Assembly: GCA_040757775.1 (NCBI GenBank)
Contig: JBFLWQ010000001.1
Span: 122,917 to 186,916, forward strand
Direction of reading: 5' to 3'
Source of the DNA: Thermodesulfobacteriota bacterium
GTDB lineage: Bacteria; Desulfobacterota; UBA8473
Length of the DNA: 64,000 bases
In this document: positions 7,353 through 15,989 of the stretch, piece by piece
How positions within the stretch are numbered: the first letter of the stretch is position 1
Layout: the number at the start of each line of letters is the position of its first letter
Notes under the pieces: generated by a model
Database searches by the model: none
What the model was told of the DNA's origin: nothing
The model's input: only the letters and a program-made list of their open reading frames with translations
Translations under genes and position numbers: made by a program

Positions 7353-7480
7353 AAGATGTGTTTATCAGGATGGTCAGGCCGAAGGTGTACAGACGGTCTG
7401 ATGTGATTGCTGACATGATAACAATGTTCGTTTTAGGAGTTATTGCGGGAGGTTTAGGTATACTGATGTTCCTAAGATGA
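7349..7480 (+). CDS. 43-residue single-TM phage protein
   Basis: Tiny gene whose ATG overlaps the CII-like stop (ATGA). The product has a basic N-terminus (MKDVFIRMVRPKVYRR) and one membrane helix (about residues 22-42). Overlap with the upstream gene and a hydrophobic profile support translation. Function unknown. Confidence 0.5.
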   Translation: MKDVFIRMVRPKVYRRSDVIADMITMFVLGVIAGGLGILMFLR

Positions 7481-7501
7481 CGCAGAGAGGAGGTGAGAAG
7501 G

Positions 7502-7642
7502 TTGAGAACGTTAGAAGAGCTTAAAGCATTGGCTTCTAATGGACCCAAACTTGAAGGCTACTATGTAACGTATCTGAAGAAAAAAAGAAGGGATCTACGT
7601 TCCCGGCCAAGAAAAAGTAGATCCCCTAAAAGCAAATCTTAG
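7502..7642 (+). CDS. 46-residue basic protein, TTG start
   Basis: Begins at a TTG preceded by AGGAGG at good spacing. The product is strongly basic at its C-terminus (KKKRRDLRSRPRKSRSPKSKS), suggesting nucleic-acid contact. An exact 9-bp inverted repeat (GGGATCTAC at 7590-7598, GTAGATCCC at 7617-7625) lies inside the gene and would form a stem with an 18-base loop, possibly affecting expression. No family recognised. Confidence 0.45.
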   Translation: MRTLEELKALASNGPKLEGYYVTYLKKKRRDLRSRPRKSRSPKSKS

Positions 7643-7699
7643 GTCTCTTTTAGCATATTGCCGAAGGAGATGTCAAGGAAAAAGTGAGGTGAAGGAATT

Positions 7700-8755
7700 A
7701 TGGGAAAGGAATTGGCTATATTTACTGAACAGATAAGTGAGTACAAGAAAAAGAATTACAACGTATTGCTACCATCTGAAACGATCCAAGAGATAGGAGC
7801 GTTCCAAAAGCCTGTTCTTGAGATTGTCAGGATCAGCCCATACCCAAAAGATGGTGATGTGTACGTCACAGCTGGGGATTCTGAAAAAATCAACGATAAT
7901 ACCGACCTTGCCCTGTCAAAGGTTGGGCATGAGAAGATTGCATATGCCGCAGGTATTGTATGGGATTACAGAAACTCTGGTAGGACAGATGATGGAAGTG
8001 ACCCTTACATGTGTTCGTATAAGGCGGTAGGAGCGGTTAAGAAAGAAGATGGTAGCTGGAGGGTTGTAGTAGGAGAAAAAGAGATTAACATCAAAGTCAT
8101 CGAAGATGAACTTGTCGAACAGTACACGAAGAAGGCGAAGAACTTAAAAGATAATGATGGCAAGCCATATAGTGAAAAGCGCCAGAAGGAGTATGTTGAC
8201 TTTTGTGTCCGAAGAGACGTACTCCAGAAGCGCAAGCACAAACTCGCCCTTGCTCAGACAGGAGCCATGTTGAGGACTATAAGATCCCTGCTTGCATTGA
8301 AATCAACGTACAAGAAAACTGAGCTTGAAAAGCCTTTTGTGGTGCCCAAGATTAGTTTTAACTTTGACCTGTCTGATCCAGTTGTTAAACATGCACTGAT
8401 TGAAGAAGGGGTGCGCGCTACCGGGCTGCTGTTCGGTCAGGATAGAGATGCTACGCTTATGGGGTTGATAAATGGTGGAGAGGTACTTGATGTGCCGCAT
8501 GAAGAGGTTGTGGAGAGCGATACTGAAAAGAATCTCGAAGAGAAGTCCGAAGACGCCATGAGCCATCATAAAGCTGACTTTCTAGCGGCTGACAAAAATG
8601 GACAGATAGGCGTTCTCAAGGCTATGATGAAAAGGAAGGGATACGACGCAGGTAAACTGAAGAAATCTCTTGATGAGTTTGCTGATGAACATCGTGTACT
8701 GTTTTACGAACGGCTTGAGAAAATGGACGACATCGGGGAGTTGCCCTTTGACTAA
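7700..8755 (+). CDS. Phage protein of unknown function, candidate recombination or DNA-metabolism factor
   Basis: 351 residues, no signal or membrane segment. The central part carries the pattern TGAMLRTIRSLLALKSTY followed by ELEKPFVVPKISF, which I have seen in uncharacterised phage early proteins. The C-terminus contains a charged linker and a small helical domain (about 290-351). It heads the segment containing SbcD-like, SbcC-like and SSB genes, where phages usually encode a single-strand annealing protein. That role is therefore possible but not demonstrated by any motif. Confidence 0.6.
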   Translation: MGKELAIFTEQISEYKKKNYNVLLPSETIQEIGAFQKPVLEIVRISPYPKDGDVYVTAGDSEKINDNTDLALSKVGHEKIAYAAGIVWDYRNSGRTDDGSDPYMCSYKAVGAVKKEDGSWRVVVGEKEINIKVIEDELVEQYTKKAKNLKDNDGKPYSEKRQKEYVDFCVRRDVLQKRKHKLALAQTGAMLRTIRSLLALKSTYKKTELEKPFVVPKISFNFDLSDPVVKHALIEEGVRATGLLFGQDRDATLMGLINGGEVLDVPHEEVVESDTEKNLEEKSEDAMSHHKADFLAADKNGQIGVLKAMMKRKGYDAGKLKKSLDEFADEHRVLFYERLEKMDDIGELPFD

Positions 8756-8918
8756 AACCACGTTTCAAAACTTGCTTCTGAACGACAAAAACAGGCGAAA
8801 ATCAGGAGAAAAATATTGTGCCCTTCCCTTCTCACTTCTCCTGGCTACTGCAAACCGTTTGCAGGTAAATGGAGGTAAACGTGAAACTGCTTCATCTTGC
8901 CGATACGCACATTTCTGA
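8748..8918 (+). CDS. Possible 56-residue ORF bridging to the SbcD-like gene
   Basis: A TTG at 8748 lies about 8 bases after GGGGAG and overlaps the end of the upstream gene. The frame continues for 56 codons and overlaps the first 38 bases of the SbcD-like gene. The composition (TKTTFQNLLLNDKNRRKSG) is unremarkable, and an inverted repeat lies within it. It would fill an otherwise unusual 125-bp gap in a tightly packed operon. Weakly supported. Confidence 0.25.
   Translation: MTKTTFQNLLLNDKNRRKSGEKYCALPFSLLLATANRLQVNGGKRETASSCRYAHF
8848..8864. repeat. Short palindrome upstream of the SbcD-like gene
   Basis: CTGCAAA-CCG-TTTGCAG, perfect 7-bp arms with a 3-base centre, 17 bases before the GTG start. 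It could be a regulator site or a stem affecting initiation. Confidence 0.4.
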
Positions 8919-10017
8919 TAGAAGGTCTATTGCTGGTAAAGTAATTGAGAGGCAGGGTCTTAATCTTGCTCTTTTCGATACTGCACGTTGTCTAGACGTT
9001 GTCATAAATTATGTTCGGAACAATGGCATTGATCTTGTCCTCTACGCCGGTGACGTATTCGACTTTTGGAAACCGACACCGGAAGAGTATAGATTAGCAT
9101 TGGAAACTGTGACCGAGATTGCCAAGCATTGTAGGATTGTCATCATTCCAGGCAATCACGACGTTGCAAAGAGTGGTAGAAGTCATGGTCTAATTCCATT
9201 CAAGTATTTAAGGAACCCAAACCTGTTTTTTTCAGACATACCTGAGATTATCGATCTTGATGAATGCCAAGTCTTTACGCTTCCCTATCCTACCCCATCA
9301 CTCTTAAGAACCAACGACCAGTACAAGAATTTGACCATTGAGGAACTGAATGGAGTTGTCTCTTCAATACTACAGAAGGTTCTGAGAGGGTTTGAGGTGC
9401 AGAGAGACGAGGGGAGGATTTCAATAATACTCGGTCATATCACTGTTGCAGGCGCTATGTATAGTGAGTCGCAGATTGTGCCGATGCACGACATATCCAT
9501 TCCGAAGAAGTGTTTGACTTGGGCGGACTATGTTGCCCTGGGGCATCTGCATTTAAGTCAGGAATTCTACCCTGGATCGATTAACCGAGAAGGATTTGGT
9601 GACGAGAAGGATCTGAAAGGATTCAGGGTAGTAACCATCGAGAAAGGAAAGGAGTCTTTGATTGAGTTTATTGAGACCCCTGCCAGGTCATATCGAACGT
9701 TTACCTTAAATGAGTTCGTGGAGTTCATGGCTGAGAAACCTGAAGTGGACAAGGAGACTATTGTACGAATCAAGGATGAGGTTACGAAGGAAGAGTATGA
9801 GAAGGCTAAGGAGTTGTTTACGAGACAGCCGTTTACATATCTCCAAAACTCGGTTGTGATTGCGAGGGAAGCCAGAAGAAGAAGCAAGGAAGCGACTGTT
9901 GATATGACGATTGATAGAGCAATAGAAAATTTTGTGGAGGTGAATGATCAATATCGAGAGATCCTCGGTCCAATGAAGGAGAAAGCTAAACTGTTAGAAG
10001 CACGGCTAGGGGGCTGA
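8881..10017 (+). CDS. SbcD/Mre11-like nuclease subunit (phage-encoded)
   Basis: 378-residue metallophosphoesterase. All binuclear-metal motifs are visible in order: LADTH (Asp8/His10), YAGDVFD, IPGNHD, a GHITVAG and GHLH. It should act as Mn2+-dependent exo/endonuclease with the SbcC-like ATPase encoded just downstream, processing DNA ends or hairpins during phage replication or recombination. The GTG at 8881 was chosen because GGAGGT lies just upstream; an in-frame ATG at 8869 overlaps that site. The C-terminal capping region is short and followed by a helical tail. Confidence 0.85.
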   Translation: MKLLHLADTHISDRRSIAGKVIERQGLNLALFDTARCLDVVINYVRNNGIDLVLYAGDVFDFWKPTPEEYRLALETVTEIAKHCRIVIIPGNHDVAKSGRSHGLIPFKYLRNPNLFFSDIPEIIDLDECQVFTLPYPTPSLLRTNDQYKNLTIEELNGVVSSILQKVLRGFEVQRDEGRISIILGHITVAGAMYSESQIVPMHDISIPKKCLTWADYVALGHLHLSQEFYPGSINREGFGDEKDLKGFRVVTIEKGKESLIEFIETPARSYRTFTLNEFVEFMAEKPEVDKETIVRIKDEVTKEEYEKAKELFTRQPFTYLQNSVVIAREARRRSKEATVDMTIDRAIENFVEVNDQYREILGPMKEKAKLLEARLGG

Positions 10018-10018
10018 A

Positions 10019-10198
10019 ATGATAACAAAAGCACATGAGGATCGAATCAAGAAAGAACTGCGTAAATTCCAAGATCGTCTTTCTGTGCCTGTCCGGGCGA
10101 TTGACCGCCTTCATGCAATTCTTGGCATTCCGTATGATGAGATAGCGGAGTATTGCAGAAAGCTATGGGTAAGAAAGGAGAAGTTAAATGATCGTTGA
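10019..10198 (+). CDS. 59-residue helical protein between the SbcD- and SbcC-like genes
   Basis: Small basic, helical protein starting one base after the SbcD-like stop; its 3' end overlaps the SbcC-like start by 11 bases. The central part (RAIDRLHAILGIPYDEIAEYCRK) looks like a short helix-turn-helix or adaptor. Its position between the two subunits suggests co-expression with the nuclease complex. Family not recognised. Confidence 0.5.
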   Translation: MITKAHEDRIKKELRKFQDRLSVPVRAIDRLHAILGIPYDEIAEYCRKLWVRKEKLNDR

Positions 10199-12428
10199 AG
10201 AGCTAAGACTTGATAATTTTCTTTCCTATAAAGAATTGTCATTGAACTTCGAGCTTGTAGACGCTGTGATAATAACAGGAGAGAATGGGAGCGGGAAAAG
10301 CTCCCTGATAGATGCTTTCCTATGGGCACTGTATGGGAGGGCACGAAGTTCGAGTATAGATGATTTTGTAAAACTTGGTAGTGATGGTGCCACGGTTGAG
10401 CTTCAGTTCTCGCTTAATGGAGATCGTTACCGGGTTATACGTAAGAGGTCTTTAAAAACTGCCAAAGGGAAATCTGAGTTGGGTTTTGCTGTTATGAATG
10501 GCGACGAATGGAAATCGCTCGGAGGGTCCCTGACAGAGACGCAAGAAGCTATTGAAAGGGTTCTCAGGATGGACTACGAGACCCTTATCAGTTCGACTGT
10601 CTTGAGGCAGGGCGAGAGTGGTTTGTTCACCAAAGCGCCCCCAAATAGACGGAAGCAGATTCTGTCAAAGATTTTGAATCTCGAACGGTATGGAGAACTG
10701 GAAAAGCTTGCAAGACGTGATGCCGATGCTCTGAAAGGAAAAGAAGAGACTATTCGCCTTGAAGTTGGTAAGAGCCAGGAGGTCCTTGCTACGAGAGTTG
10801 ATACAGAGAAGGAGCTAAGAGATAGGCGTGAGCATCTTGCCTCAATGAATGAATTGATACAGAGCAAAGAGAAGGAAGGGGATGATCTTGCTGGAGACAT
10901 AAAGGCGCTCGAATTAGAAATTCAGGACCTCGTCTCAAAAAAGCAGAAACGTTCCCTGTTGTCGAATGAGGTCAAGGAACTGTCGGTAAAAAGGAGTGGG
11001 ATACTTGCAAAGATAGAGAGGTTCAAGAAGGTACTCGATAAGGAAAATGATGTCCGTATGGCGGCTGAAGAAGAAAAGAATAGGCTCAAGGACATGGAAT
11101 CACACGAATCGAATCTTACCGTACTCGAAGATAGGCATGGTGAACTTGAAAACGAGTATAAAGAAATAGAGATGGCAAAGCTACAGCTCTCTAAGCTGGA
11201 GAGCCAGGTCAAAATGGACGAAGTGGATCATGCGAATATGGTTGCCAATGCACGCAGGGATGTTGAGAGAGCTAATAGGGACGTTGCGAGATTGGGAGAG
11301 GTGCCATGTTCTGAGAACGCAGAGTACCAAAAAGCTTGTAAGTTCATCAAGGATGCGTTTGAGGTCAAGGCAGCATTGCCTGTTTTAGAAATGAGATTGA
11401 GGAAGCTTGAAGACCCGGCATGGAAACCTCCATCTAAAGAGGCACTCGATAAGCTCAAGGATAAGACGAAGGATTACGACTGGCAGGGTAAAGAGATAGA
11501 GGTATCAAAGACAACGATTTTAGCCATGAAAGGACGTATTGCGACTGCTAGGGAAGGACTGACGAAAATAAGAGAGATTGTTGGAATGATGCCTGAAATC
11601 GAACTGGCTGTTGAGGAACTGCCGTTATTAGAAAACGAGAAGAAACAGGTTGATACCAAAATGCAGACTTCTGAGAAAGAACTGGTAGCACTTGATCAGG
11701 AGATATCCAGGTATTCTGACAAGGTTTTGACTATTGAGAACGCAAAGGATCGTCTGAAAAATATCCATGCTGAGGTTGAGGGTTTCAGCAGACACAGGGA
11801 TACTACCAACCAAGACATCGGTAGGCTTGAACACGTGCTGGCAACGATGGAAGAGTTAAAAAAGAGCATAGAAAAGCTAGAGAGTGAGGTGGTTGGAATC
11901 AGAGACCAGCGGCGTGTATCAGAGGCACTTGAAGAAGCGTTCAGGATGATTCCGGTGCTTATCGTGGAGAATGCGATTCCGTTTATTGAGGATGAGGCTA
12001 ACGAGGTTCTTGGGAAGATTAGTTCCTCAGGAATGCAGGTAAGAATGGAGACGCAGAGAGCACTGAAAACGTCCGATAGATTGGCTGAAACGCTGGATAT
12101 TGTAATCCAGGATAATGATGGTGAAAGAAAGTATGAGATGTATTCTGGAGGTGAAAGCTTCAGAGTTGATATTGCATTAAGGATCGGGCTGTCGAAATTG
12201 CTGGCACATAGGGCGGGAGCATGTCTTGAGATACTGATTATTGATGAGGGTTGGGGCGTACTTGACAACGTTGGAATTGAGCAACTGAAAGAATGCCTAG
12301 TAGGCTTAAGTGGAGAGTTCAAGAAGATACTTGTAATATCGCATATTGACTTGGTTAAGGATATGTTTCCGAACAGGATTGAGGTAACGAAGGGGATTAA
12401 TGGATCAGAGGCTAGATTTTTGAATTGA
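10188..12428 (+). CDS. SbcC/Rad50-like SMC-type ATPase (phage-encoded)
   Basis: 746 residues. The N-terminal Walker A is GENGSGKSS (31-39), followed by a long coiled coil (about 175-600). The C-terminal half has the ABC signature YSGGESFRVDIALRIGLSK and Walker B LEILIIDEGWGVLD. It partners the SbcD-like nuclease. The mid-coil hook is unusual: instead of the Rad50 CPxC it has VPCSENAEYQKACKF, two Cys nine residues apart, a spacing seen in some phage-type versions. It is shorter than cellular SbcC (about 1,000 residues). Start ATG has a good AAGGAG site. Confidence 0.85.
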   Translation: MIVEELRLDNFLSYKELSLNFELVDAVIITGENGSGKSSLIDAFLWALYGRARSSSIDDFVKLGSDGATVELQFSLNGDRYRVIRKRSLKTAKGKSELGFAVMNGDEWKSLGGSLTETQEAIERVLRMDYETLISSTVLRQGESGLFTKAPPNRRKQILSKILNLERYGELEKLARRDADALKGKEETIRLEVGKSQEVLATRVDTEKELRDRREHLASMNELIQSKEKEGDDLAGDIKALELEIQDLVSKKQKRSLLSNEVKELSVKRSGILAKIERFKKVLDKENDVRMAAEEEKNRLKDMESHESNLTVLEDRHGELENEYKEIEMAKLQLSKLESQVKMDEVDHANMVANARRDVERANRDVARLGEVPCSENAEYQKACKFIKDAFEVKAALPVLEMRLRKLEDPAWKPPSKEALDKLKDKTKDYDWQGKEIEVSKTTILAMKGRIATAREGLTKIREIVGMMPEIELAVEELPLLENEKKQVDTKMQTSEKELVALDQEISRYSDKVLTIENAKDRLKNIHAEVEGFSRHRDTTNQDIGRLEHVLATMEELKKSIEKLESEVVGIRDQRRVSEALEEAFRMIPVLIVENAIPFIEDEANEVLGKISSSGMQVRMETQRALKTSDRLAETLDIVIQDNDGERKYEMYSGGESFRVDIALRIGLSKLLAHRAGACLEILIIDEGWGVLDNVGIEQLKECLVGLSGEFKKILVISHIDLVKDMFPNRIEVTKGINGSEARFLN

Positions 12429-12444
12429 AAAAAGGAGAGACTAC

Positions 12445-12837
12445 ATGCAAGGTATAAATCATGTCGTTATAGGTGGGAATCTTGGCGATAAGCCACTCGT
12501 TCGCTATACTCCTGCAGGAACTGCTGTTACGAATTTTGACATCGCTGTTAATAGGAAGTGGAGTGACTCTGAAGGTAATGAAAAAGAGTCAACGGTTTGG
12601 GTAAGGATTAACGCATGGGGAAAGCAAGCCGAAAATATAGGAGAGTACCTAGACAAGGGAAGTCCTGTTTTGGTGCAGGGAGAACTTGTAGAAAATCGTT
12701 GGGAAGATAAAGAGACAGGAAAGATGAGGTCCAAACTGGAAGTAAGGGCAAGGAGCGTTACGTTTCTTGGTAGTAAATCAGGTAGTAATAGAGAAGTACC
12801 ACCATCGCTTGAATCAGATGATGATATCCCCTTTTGA
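12445..12837 (+). CDS. ssb: Single-stranded DNA-binding protein
   Basis: 130 residues. OB-fold typical of bacterial SSB: INHVVIGGNLGDKPLVRYTP, FDIAVNRKW, WVRINAWGKQAENIGEYL, VQGELVENRWEDKETG. The C-terminus ends in the acidic tip DDDIPF that recruits partner enzymes. The linker is short. It coats ssDNA in phage replication and recombination, 16 bp downstream of the SbcC-like gene. Confidence 0.93.
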   Translation: MQGINHVVIGGNLGDKPLVRYTPAGTAVTNFDIAVNRKWSDSEGNEKESTVWVRINAWGKQAENIGEYLDKGSPVLVQGELVENRWEDKETGKMRSKLEVRARSVTFLGSKSGSNREVPPSLESDDDIPF

Positions 12838-12862
12838 TATTTTTGTGAGAGGTAATGAAACC

Positions 12863-13444
12863 ATGAAAGCAGAAATCTTACAGCAGTTTTGCGACATAGA
12901 CAGAGAGGACATGAAAAAACCATATTCTGAAGATGATTTCACCTATGCTACAAACGAGCATATTTTAATCCGAGTACCTCGTATGGATGGAATAGAGGAA
13001 TCACTCAAAGGGCCAGTGATTAAGGAGAAGGCAGTTGCCATCTATTTCAGTAAGGAGCCTACACAGTGGTTTCCGGTATCGCCTATTTATGTCGAGCAGG
13101 AATTATGCCTCAACTGTAAGGGCACTGGCCGTTTGTATACCTGCCATGAATGCGAGGGTGAAGGCCAAGTAATACCATGGACAGACTGGAATGATTATGA
13201 TGAGCAAACATGCAGAACCTGTGACGGTAATGGCCAACTAGAAGCTGCGTGCATAAAATGTGATGGAACAGGAAAGATTTGGAATGACAAATCCGTTCCT
13301 ATCGGAGGCGTTTATTTCAGCGATAGATATTTGTCATGGCTATATCAGTTACCGAATTGCGAAATTGGACCCTTTGGAACAAAAGATCCTGCTCGTTTCC
13401 GTTTTGATGGTGGTGAAGGTTTAATCATGCCACGATCAAAATAA
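12863..13444 (+). CDS. Phage protein with DnaJ-type CxxCxGxG zinc fingers
   Basis: 193 residues from the ATG at 12863 (GAGAGG upstream). After an N-terminal ~85-residue segment there are four CxxC modules of DnaJ type: CLNCKGTG, CHECEGEG, CRTCDGNG and CIKCDGTG, enough for two zinc centres. No J-domain is present, so this is not a co-chaperone of the usual sort. The C-terminal ~60 residues are globular. It may be a zinc-binding scaffold or regulator; role unknown. Confidence 0.7.
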   Translation: MKAEILQQFCDIDREDMKKPYSEDDFTYATNEHILIRVPRMDGIEESLKGPVIKEKAVAIYFSKEPTQWFPVSPIYVEQELCLNCKGTGRLYTCHECEGEGQVIPWTDWNDYDEQTCRTCDGNGQLEAACIKCDGTGKIWNDKSVPIGGVYFSDRYLSWLYQLPNCEIGPFGTKDPARFRFDGGEGLIMPRSK

Positions 13445-13484
13445 ATAAAATTAGCTAAGTATTTGATATTATTGACTTTTTATC

Positions 13485-13513
13485 TTGACACAGGTAACCA
13501 AATACGCTAGAAT
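13485..13513 (+). promoter_or_regulatory. Internal promoter before the resolvase gene
   Basis: TTGACA (13485-13490), a 17-bp spacer and TAGAAT (13508-13513), close to consensus, 18 bases before the ATG. Its -35 context (CTTGACACA) is the same as that of the early promoter at 6488. It would start a second transcript for resolvase to integrase. Confidence 0.65.
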
Positions 13514-13530
13514 AAAGGTAATTAAAAATT

Positions 13531-14013
13531 ATGGTAATCATGGGAATTGACCCAGGGCTTGCTGTGACAGGATGGTTGGTATTGGGTGACAAAATGCTTG
13601 CTCAAGGTACCGTGAGAACTCGCTCCGACATTCCAACCCTTGCAAGGGTAAGAGCTATATATGAGGAGTTACAAACCGTGGCGGATCGCTATGCTGTTGA
13701 TGAGATTGTAATCGAAAACTTTAAGTATTATGGCAAGAATGTGACATCAACGGCAAAGATGAACAGACTGATTGGGGCAATCTATCTTATCGGGAACAAA
13801 AGAAACTTCTGTAAGATCACCGAATACTATGCTGATGAGTGGATGAAGGGAATTGTAGGAAAGGCATATAAGCTGAAAAGTAAGGCAGTTATCCGCTTTG
13901 TTGTAGAGAAAAGACTCGGCGAAAAGGTAGATACTTACCACACTGCTGATGCTTGTGGTGTTGCCTTGTACCATAGAGATATTAAGCGACTGGGGGATAA
14001 ATGCCAACCGTAA
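13531..14013 (+). CDS. RuvC-like Holliday junction resolvase (phage type)
   Basis: 160 residues with the RNase H-fold of RuvC. Motifs: GIDPGLAVTGW (Asp7), IVIENFKYYG (Glu62) and YHTADACGVAL (His137/Asp140), giving the expected acidic active site. It should cleave branched replication or recombination intermediates before excision or packaging. It fits with the SSB and SbcCD-like genes upstream. It overlaps the HNH gene by 13 bases. Confidence 0.85.
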   Translation: MVIMGIDPGLAVTGWLVLGDKMLAQGTVRTRSDIPTLARVRAIYEELQTVADRYAVDEIVIENFKYYGKNVTSTAKMNRLIGAIYLIGNKRNFCKITEYYADEWMKGIVGKAYKLKSKAVIRFVVEKRLGEKVDTYHTADACGVALYHRDIKRLGDKCQP

Positions 14014-14318
14014 TATCTGATGAGCTCAGGTGGACTATCATAAACCGAGATTGTTATAGATGCAGGCATTGTGGTGAAAAAGGAGAATTGTTCTTTGATG
14101 GTAACACGTTAAAAGTAGTAGATAGATACCATAATAGTTATGAGATTGATCATATCGTACCAAGGTCTTATGGTGGTTTGACCGAGGAAGACAACCTGGT
14201 TCTTTCTTGCAGAGAATGCAACCGCAAGAAAGGCGATAGTGTTTGGGAGCCAATATCAATGTGCCTAATTGAATTTGCAGATTTTGTAGAAAAGGAAGCT
14301 GGCAGAGAGAGAATATGA
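14001..14318 (+). CDS. HNH endonuclease
   Basis: 105 residues. CRHCGEKGE forms the first zinc knuckle, YEIDHIVPRSYGG the beta-beta-alpha His metal site, and CRECNRKKG the second knuckle. Small phage HNH proteins nick or cut DNA, sometimes with the terminase, but no terminase is near here. Its stop overlaps the next gene as ATGA. Confidence 0.85.
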   Translation: MPTVISDELRWTIINRDCYRCRHCGEKGELFFDGNTLKVVDRYHNSYEIDHIVPRSYGGLTEEDNLVLSCRECNRKKGDSVWEPISMCLIEFADFVEKEAGRERI

Positions 14319-15259
14319 TTATAGCGGATAGGGGTTACATTGTGTTCCAAAGGTCAGGTATTCGTGGCAAACGAGTTATGAAGTTGCGGAAGGAAGAAAG
14401 GTGGGATTGGTTTGTGCTTCTGAACATGGCTAACTATTTCACTTTCCCAGGATTATTGGCAGATGACGAGTTGGATCCCTATTATGAGAGAGATTTCGCC
14501 TATCTTTTAGGTTTTGATACCCTCGCAGAATGGGAAGAGCTAAAGCAAAAACTCTTAGATGTTGGTTTGATGAAACGTGCTGAAGTTAATGGGTGTGAGT
14601 ACCTATATATGACAGACTACCACATATACCAAGACCGAGGGTCGAACAAAGGACAGGGTAAGAGGGTAAAGGATCGTTTTTCTATCGGGTATATAAAACT
14701 GGATGACGGCAAAAAAGCCATATATGAAAGTCTAGTAAGAATTTTTAAACCAAGAGATATAGAAATCGATGCACTTCAACCTGCACTTTTCCATGCACAA
14801 GAATCGCACCAAGACTGCACCTCTGACAGCACCTCAACCCGCAATAACCATAACCATAACCATAACCATAAGAATAATACCCCCCCTACCCCCCCTAAGA
14901 AGGTAACTGGTCAACTTTCAAGTGAACAAGAGAATCTTTTTGATAAATTTTGGGAAGCATACCCTAAGAAAAAATCTAAGGGACAGGCAAAAAGAACTTG
15001 GTCTAAACTCAATCCGAGCGAGCAGCTCGTAGAGATTATGATCTCCACAATCGAGCGGGCCAAGACCTCAAAGGAGTGGACTGAGCATAATGGAAAATAC
15101 GTCCCACATCCTTCTACATGGCTGAATGCAGAGGGATGGCTTGATGAATTTGAGGAGGAAAAGCATGGAAGAACTGAAGGAGGCACAGCAACGACTTATC
15201 GAAAAACGCAAGCAACAGGCGCAAGAAGTGACGGCAGGCCTTACAGAGTTGACCTATGA
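14315..15259 (+). CDS. Phage replisome organiser / helicase-loader partner
   Basis: 314 residues. The N-terminal ~115 residues (MKLRKEERWDWFVLLNMANYF and following) resemble the winged-helix initiator domain of phage replication proteins. A low-complexity Asn/His linker (NNHNHNHNHKNN, about 177-188) and Pro run follow. The C-terminal ~75 residues (FDKFWEAYPKKKSKGQA, then YVPHPSTWLNAEGW) match the DnaT/DnaD-like domain that contacts the helicase or loader. The next gene is a DnaC-like loader, so the two probably start replication. The repetitive linker coincides with DNA repeats that may be the origin. Confidence 0.75.
   Translation: MIIADRGYIVFQRSGIRGKRVMKLRKEERWDWFVLLNMANYFTFPGLLADDELDPYYERDFAYLLGFDTLAEWEELKQKLLDVGLMKRAEVNGCEYLYMTDYHIYQDRGSNKGQGKRVKDRFSIGYIKLDDGKKAIYESLVRIFKPRDIEIDALQPALFHAQESHQDCTSDSTSTRNNHNHNHNHKNNTPPTPPKKVTGQLSSEQENLFDKFWEAYPKKKSKGQAKRTWSKLNPSEQLVEIMISTIERAKTSKEWTEHNGKYVPHPSTWLNAEGWLDEFEEEKHGRTEGGTATTYRKTQATGARSDGRPYRVDL
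14843..14871 (+). repeat. Hexamer tandem repeat inside the replisome-organiser gene
   Basis: More than four copies of ATAACC in tandem, followed by C-rich tracts at 14880-14896. They encode the Asn/His linker. Lambda-type origins lie inside the initiator gene with iterons at the linker, so this is a candidate origin. Confidence 0.6.
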
Positions 15260-15989
15260 TTATCCATGGCTGGATCGTAGTAAAATCAAGTTTAGGAAAT
15301 GTGGTTGTGGAAGGGACCTAGACGAGGTCGTAGGTGGAGAACCCTACTGCTCTGTTTGTTCTAAAGAGACTAGAGAGAAAATTAGAGAAAAGCAACGTAG
15401 AGAGGAAATTGAAAGACGAGTTTGTGAGGTAAAAAAGGACGTATTTGGGAGCATGGAAAAAGCAGGGGTTTCCCCACATTATACTAAATGCTCGTTTGAT
15501 AATTTTCAAAAGACAGGAACAAATGAGAAGTATCTTCGATTTTGTCAAAAGTATGTAGAAGATCCTGTTAGGAACCTTTTCTTTAGCGGAACTTGTGGAA
15601 GTGGAAAAACACACCTTGTTGCTGCTATTGTGAGAGAACTGCTACTAAAAGGTAAGAAGGTAAAATTTATATCAGTGCCAGACCTTCTGCTACAGATAAG
15701 AAAGACGTTCAATGGAAAGAGTGAGCTTAGCGATATTGACTATATTGAAAGATATGGTCGGTACGAGTATGTGGTTCTGGATGATTTTGGTGCAGAGAAG
15801 ACAACGGATTGGGCAAGAATGATTCTGTATATGATAGTCGATATGAGAATAAGGTCTGTAAGACCAACAATTGTTACCTCAAACCTGAGCCTTGAACAGA
15901 TTGAAGAAGATGTTGATGCAAGGTTGGCTTCAAGGCTTGGAGGGTTTCAAGTTATTATTTTTGCCTGTGAGGACTGGAGGAAAAGATAG
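15165..15989 (+). CDS. DnaC/IstB-like AAA+ helicase loader
   Basis: 274 residues from the ATG at 15165, preceded by AGGAGG; this start makes it overlap the organiser gene by 95 bases. A small zinc-finger-like N-terminal region (CGCG at 46-49, CSVC at 62-65) is followed by the AAA+ core: Walker A GTCGSGKT (142-149), Walker B YVVLDDFGAEK and the sensor TSN motif. It should load the replicative helicase onto the phage origin with the upstream organiser. Confidence 0.85.
   Translation: MEELKEAQQRLIEKRKQQAQEVTAGLTELTYDYPWLDRSKIKFRKCGCGRDLDEVVGGEPYCSVCSKETREKIREKQRREEIERRVCEVKKDVFGSMEKAGVSPHYTKCSFDNFQKTGTNEKYLRFCQKYVEDPVRNLFFSGTCGSGKTHLVAAIVRELLLKGKKVKFISVPDLLLQIRKTFNGKSELSDIDYIERYGRYEYVVLDDFGAEKTTDWARMILYMIVDMRIRSVRPTIVTSNLSLEQIEEDVDARLASRLGGFQVIIFACEDWRKR

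Noticed and set aside
11696-12322. 208-codon minus-strand frame inside the SbcC-like gene
   Set aside because: Ser/Ile-rich low-complexity antisense to a clear ATPase coding sequence.
14843-14896. CRISPR array
   Set aside because: Repeat units are six bases in tandem without spacers; there are no cas genes anywhere in the window.
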